A stretch of 64,000 nt of DNA from Cycas panzhihuaensis (taxonomy: Eukaryota; Cycadophyta), in contig CM041465.1 in NCBI GenBank assembly GCA_023213395.1, positions 72,795,741 through 72,859,740 on the forward strand, given 5' to 3'. The notes beneath the pieces were generated by a model that did no database searches, was not told where the DNA came from, and saw only the letters and a list, made by a program, of their open reading frames with translations. The position numbers and the translations under genes are program-made. Numbering within the stretch: position 1 is the stretch's first letter; the number at the start of each line of letters is the position of its first letter. Positions 60,901 through 64,000 of the stretch are shown in pieces.

Positions 60901-61175
60901 GGTTAAACAAAATATCAAAGTTTTATTTATTTATTTGGTTAAATAAAGTAAGTTGTGTGTCATGCTAGGTACATAAAACACATTATTGAGATGATGAGAA
61001 GTTTCTGAATTCTTCAATAATATAGGAACATTGCCAATCTTTATAACCTTTAATGTACCATCATCTCCAAAAGTGAAAGATTGATCCTTAATTAGTCTCA
61101 TATTAATTAGGAGTTCTTTTAAACCTATCATGTATTGAGAGGTACTAGAATCGATTAACTAGGAGATATTAAAAT
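57953..61175 (-). pseudogene. Element I pol (protease, integrase, RT, RNase H)
   Basis: Protease LIDSSTSQYMIG near 61150 (Gly of the active site is Ser), with the open stretch 61131-60931 ending MTHNLLYLTK. Integrase: FIIFIDDYSRKVWVYF near 60415, ILHYYNGDKYT (second acidic residue Tyr), NGVAECMN (Glu kept), then the open stretch 60166-59801 with FGYTSSIVILKE and GYKAYKLYDP. RT starts in 59400-59182 (YRWIHKTKFH, VTKGFKQIEGIDYDDTF), and its catalytic motif reads YIDALLIIGND, so one Asp of YVDD is Ala. RNase H ends with VHHHFLRKHVYDGEID and DIFIKALSHDKFK near 58000. Stops are frequent. Confidence 0.85.
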
Positions 61176-61374
61176 GATGTGATGATAAAGCAGCAAAGAA
61201 AAGGTTTTGAGAGTCAACCATATGGCCTTCTTGGTTCTGTCTATGGTTGTGATTTCTATTTTGTTGGTTTCTTTGAGGAGCATATTGATTTTATCTTCTT
61301 TGTCCCTAGTAGTTTGGCTGATTTTGTCTCTGAGGTCCCTGATTATTTCCATATTTACGAGTTTGACTACCATG

Positions 61375-62250
61375 TATAGCAGGACAATTTTGAATTATTG
61401 CTGCTAAATGTCAACTCTTATTTTCCTATAGTTTAGTGTTATATATCTAGGTTTACGAGAATAATGACAAACAACTCAAGGACTATAAGATGGTCGAGGT
61501 TGATATGGTTAATATAACTATTGATTAGGCTATTGATAAGGCTGCTAGTTCAATTCATTAAACCAAACTAATGTGTTAATTATGGATATTAAGGTCTTCC
61601 TCTATATTTGGTTACAAATGCTAGTATGGAAGAGGAAGTACTAGGATTCCTTAAATAGTTTAAAGTGCATTCTTCCTAGAACTGTAGACCCTAAAATGTA
61701 TTAAAATTAATGGTAACAACCCAATTTATATATGACATATTAGATATGAGGGTATTATAACCATGTGGTAAAACATTAATAATGTATTTGAAGGGTGGCC
61801 CATAACTATCAATTAGTTATTAATCACTTTAATCTAGGATAAGTGAGTTACTATGGATCCTACAAATAGAATAGAAAGAAGCTAGGCTTTGATCATCATT
61901 GCCCTGACATTGTCCTTCCTCTTGTAGAGTACATAAATGATGTTCCAAGCTTTTATAAAGGTAGAGGCAAGTTCTATATTTTGGTTGACATTATCCTCAT
62001 AGGATAAGTGAAGAAAAGAAAAGGCAACTTCGTCAAACTTGATAAAGGTAGCTACTTCATTAGGATTAACTGGAATAAGGTTATCAAGATCATTAGTATC
62101 TTATGCAAGAACTAGATTAGGATTTTCTCTAGAAATATAAGTCCAAAGTTTGTTTATAATCAGATTATTCTTAACTTATTTCTTCTAAGATAAGAAGTTA
62201 TCACTACTAGATAGTTTGATAGTATTAGATGTAATCATCTGAAGTGCCAT
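61375..62250 (-). pseudogene. Element I gag
   Basis: It starts MALQMITSNTIKL at 62250 with early stops. It then reads VNPNEVATFIKFDEVAFSFL and NVNQNIELAST, lining up with the element B capsid. The zinc knuckle has decayed to CHYSRKPRYITLNYRK near 61465-61420: second Cys to Ser, His to Tyr, and the last ligand Tyr as in B. The Gln/Asn-rich linker lies at about 61373-61180. Confidence 0.78.
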
Positions 62251-64000
62251 CGTGTTTGATATGTGTCATGTCTACCTAAAAGTTGTGATCTAAACTAGGA
62301 TTTAAGTCTTAGTGTCTCCACTCTTAAACAACTCCTAGTAGTTAAGATGGTCCTATTCAATGAAGTACTTACTCATAAGTGGCAGCTCAACGACCCAATA
62401 TTCTTGAAGGTACACATGCATTATAGATGGCTCAGTTACACCGCTGATATTATTAACCCACCTGCTTCAAATTTATAGCCTGAATGATAGATCTGCATCT
62501 AAAGGCACACTTACAACCAAGGTGCTCACCCTCTGTAAGTCTAGCTTGGTCTCTAAACTCTAAGGTTTTTCATATAAACACCTTAGTCTACCACTAATTA
62601 CACTTGATAGCTAAAGGGCCTCTCTAATATCTATAGAATCTGAGAAGGATCGATAATGTATACAGAGTAATACCTTTAGGGGTCCTAACCATTCCTATTA
62701 CAAGGCTAGTAATTAGGTGGGTCTTTTGGTTTTTATCTTTTTTAATATTTATGATCGATTTAAAAAATATTTAATAATTAATAGATTTACTTTAATATTT
62801 TAAGCAAAAAAAAAGGAAAAACACCTTTAAAAACTAAAAAATGATCTAAAATAGATATTAAAAAGGCCTAAAAAAACTTAAAAAATGATTAAAAATTAAT
62901 TAGAAAAGTAACTTTAGGTTATGAGCTATATCAAAAATAGAATATTCTAAGAACATGCTAATTTATATAACCTAAAGTTTTAAAAACTATATAAAAATCA
63001 AATTAGGTGGCAGGATTTAAAAAAAATGATTAAATAGAGTGGATACAAGAGGTAAAATCTCTCTACAAAAATAATCTAATTCTAATGTGTCTTCTCCATT
63101 GTGAAGGTAAATCAACTAAGGTCAATTTAGTGGTCATAAGCCATACTTTTAGCTAACTAACTGTGTGCAAAAATGTGATGAAACCAATAGAAGTCTTAGA
63201 GTCCTTATATCATTATATATCAATGAATTTGGAGCAAAATTTTAATTTTGTTCGCCTCTGTTTCTCCTATATAATCATAGAACCTAACTAAAAATCATCA
63301 CAAACTTCCATGAGATTAATAAAAATAATAGCCAAAGATGAAAATGCCACTTTATAAAGGTTGTATAGGAGTGCCTAAGGTTGAAACGCCAATATTAAGG
63401 CATGATAACTTTGAAACAAGGGCCACTGAGAGGTAGTCAAGTGATGTAGGAACCATGTAGGCCACAGGTGATGAATACAAGGTAGCTGAGAGCCAATGAA
63501 AGGCAACACAGGGACCAATAGCCATTTACAGTGATACTAAAGACCAATTGAATCTAGTCATGTAAATTTTAAAGGCTACACAAGGATAACATTAATTATG
63601 CAGTAATCAATGATCAACTTCTAATTTTATAGATCAAACAAAGTGATAATAGAGAGCCCTGCAGGCCAAAAAATGATCCATACAAACCAATGAAAGCCAA
63701 ACAAGTGATATCTATATACCAAAAATAAAGCTATAGATAATAATCCCATAACACATAATAATTAAAATGAGTTATGTAGAGGTAAATAGGGCTAAATGGA
63801 GGTCATCCAACTAATACAGGTGTAAATACACCTCAAATGGAGATCACCCAGTATTCCATAATCATTGCACTATTCAAAAAAGCTATATACTATTTAATAT
63901 TTTAAATAATGTAGCTTAAAATTAACTATGCAAAGAGGGCTAAACAAAGGTTAAATATTCAACAACTAATAGATCTATTAAATATTTAGGATACAAATCA
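62251..64000 (-). other. Probable leader of element I and unassigned DNA to window end
   Basis: This lies upstream of the I gag on the minus strand. The part 62260-62700 is less AT-rich and resembles the mixed-composition leader blocks of B and E in character, not in sequence. From 62700 on there are A/T runs and, at 63360-63700, repeated words such as GCCAATGAAAG-CCAA and ACCAATAG. No primer site or LTR match was found. Confidence 0.45.

Larger units (their letters stand above)
57515..62250 (-). mobile_element. Copia retrotransposon I, minus strand (5' LTR not seen)
   Basis: On the minus strand this is gag 62250-61375, protease, integrase, RT, RNase H, purine tract TAAGGGAGGG (57952-57943) and 3' LTR 57942 to about 57515. 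The gag start and zinc-knuckle region resemble element B, so I and B are related. The leader continues to the window end without an LTR match, so the element is cut by the window edge or has lost its 5' LTR. Confidence 0.87.

Overview
The window is plant nuclear DNA, AT-rich and almost wholly built of LTR retrotransposons and their debris. The copia-type polyproteins, initiator-Met-tRNA primer sites (TGGTATCAGAGC and variants) and multi-level nesting fit a large, slowly purged seed-plant genome. A gymnosperm is possible but this is only inference. I found no intact host gene, rRNA or tRNA, and no CRISPR array.

Layout: 1-5158 is a GC-rich Ty3/gypsy-type fragment on the minus strand (broken gag plus upstream untranslated/LTR-like DNA). 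It abuts the last codons and 3' LTR of a copia element (5163-5762). From 6961 there is a three-level nest. Repeat R (6961-7456, resuming at 21977) was split by copia element A (7457-21976). A was split inside its integrase region by copia element B (12114-19682, TSD GCCTA); removing B and one TSD restores the A reading. A also carries a 1540-bp (TA)n-type microsatellite (8510-10049) where the start of gag is expected. Next come sister copia elements C (22694-27868) and D (29513-34626), a second R copy (35241-35790), copia element E (37712-45332, TSD TCCTA) and element F (45620-49502, TSD AATAG), which has LTRs, PBS and PPT but no recognisable gene. A third R copy lies at 50082-50430. At 50640-52000 is an unidentified decayed minus-strand coding region. 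The right end holds a copia RT scrap (52786-53260), copia H (53340-54071 and 57254-57514) split by minus-strand gag-only element G (54072-57253), and minus-strand copia I (57515 to at least 62250), whose 5' LTR was not found before the window end.

How the parts work together: A, B, C, D, E and I each show the copia order gag, protease, integrase, reverse transcriptase, RNase H. All carry stops and frameshifts and none looks autonomous now. B is best preserved, with 540-bp LTRs differing at roughly two dozen sites by eye. F and G would need proteins supplied by other elements. Many nonsense codons are the kind made by C-to-T change in CAA, CAG or TGG, as expected of old methylated transposons. 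I see no convincing new multi-gene system. The points most worth pursuing are the structure of F (primer-site segment duplicated inside its LTRs, plus a template-switch palindrome), the unknown minus-strand coding regions, and the huge microsatellite.
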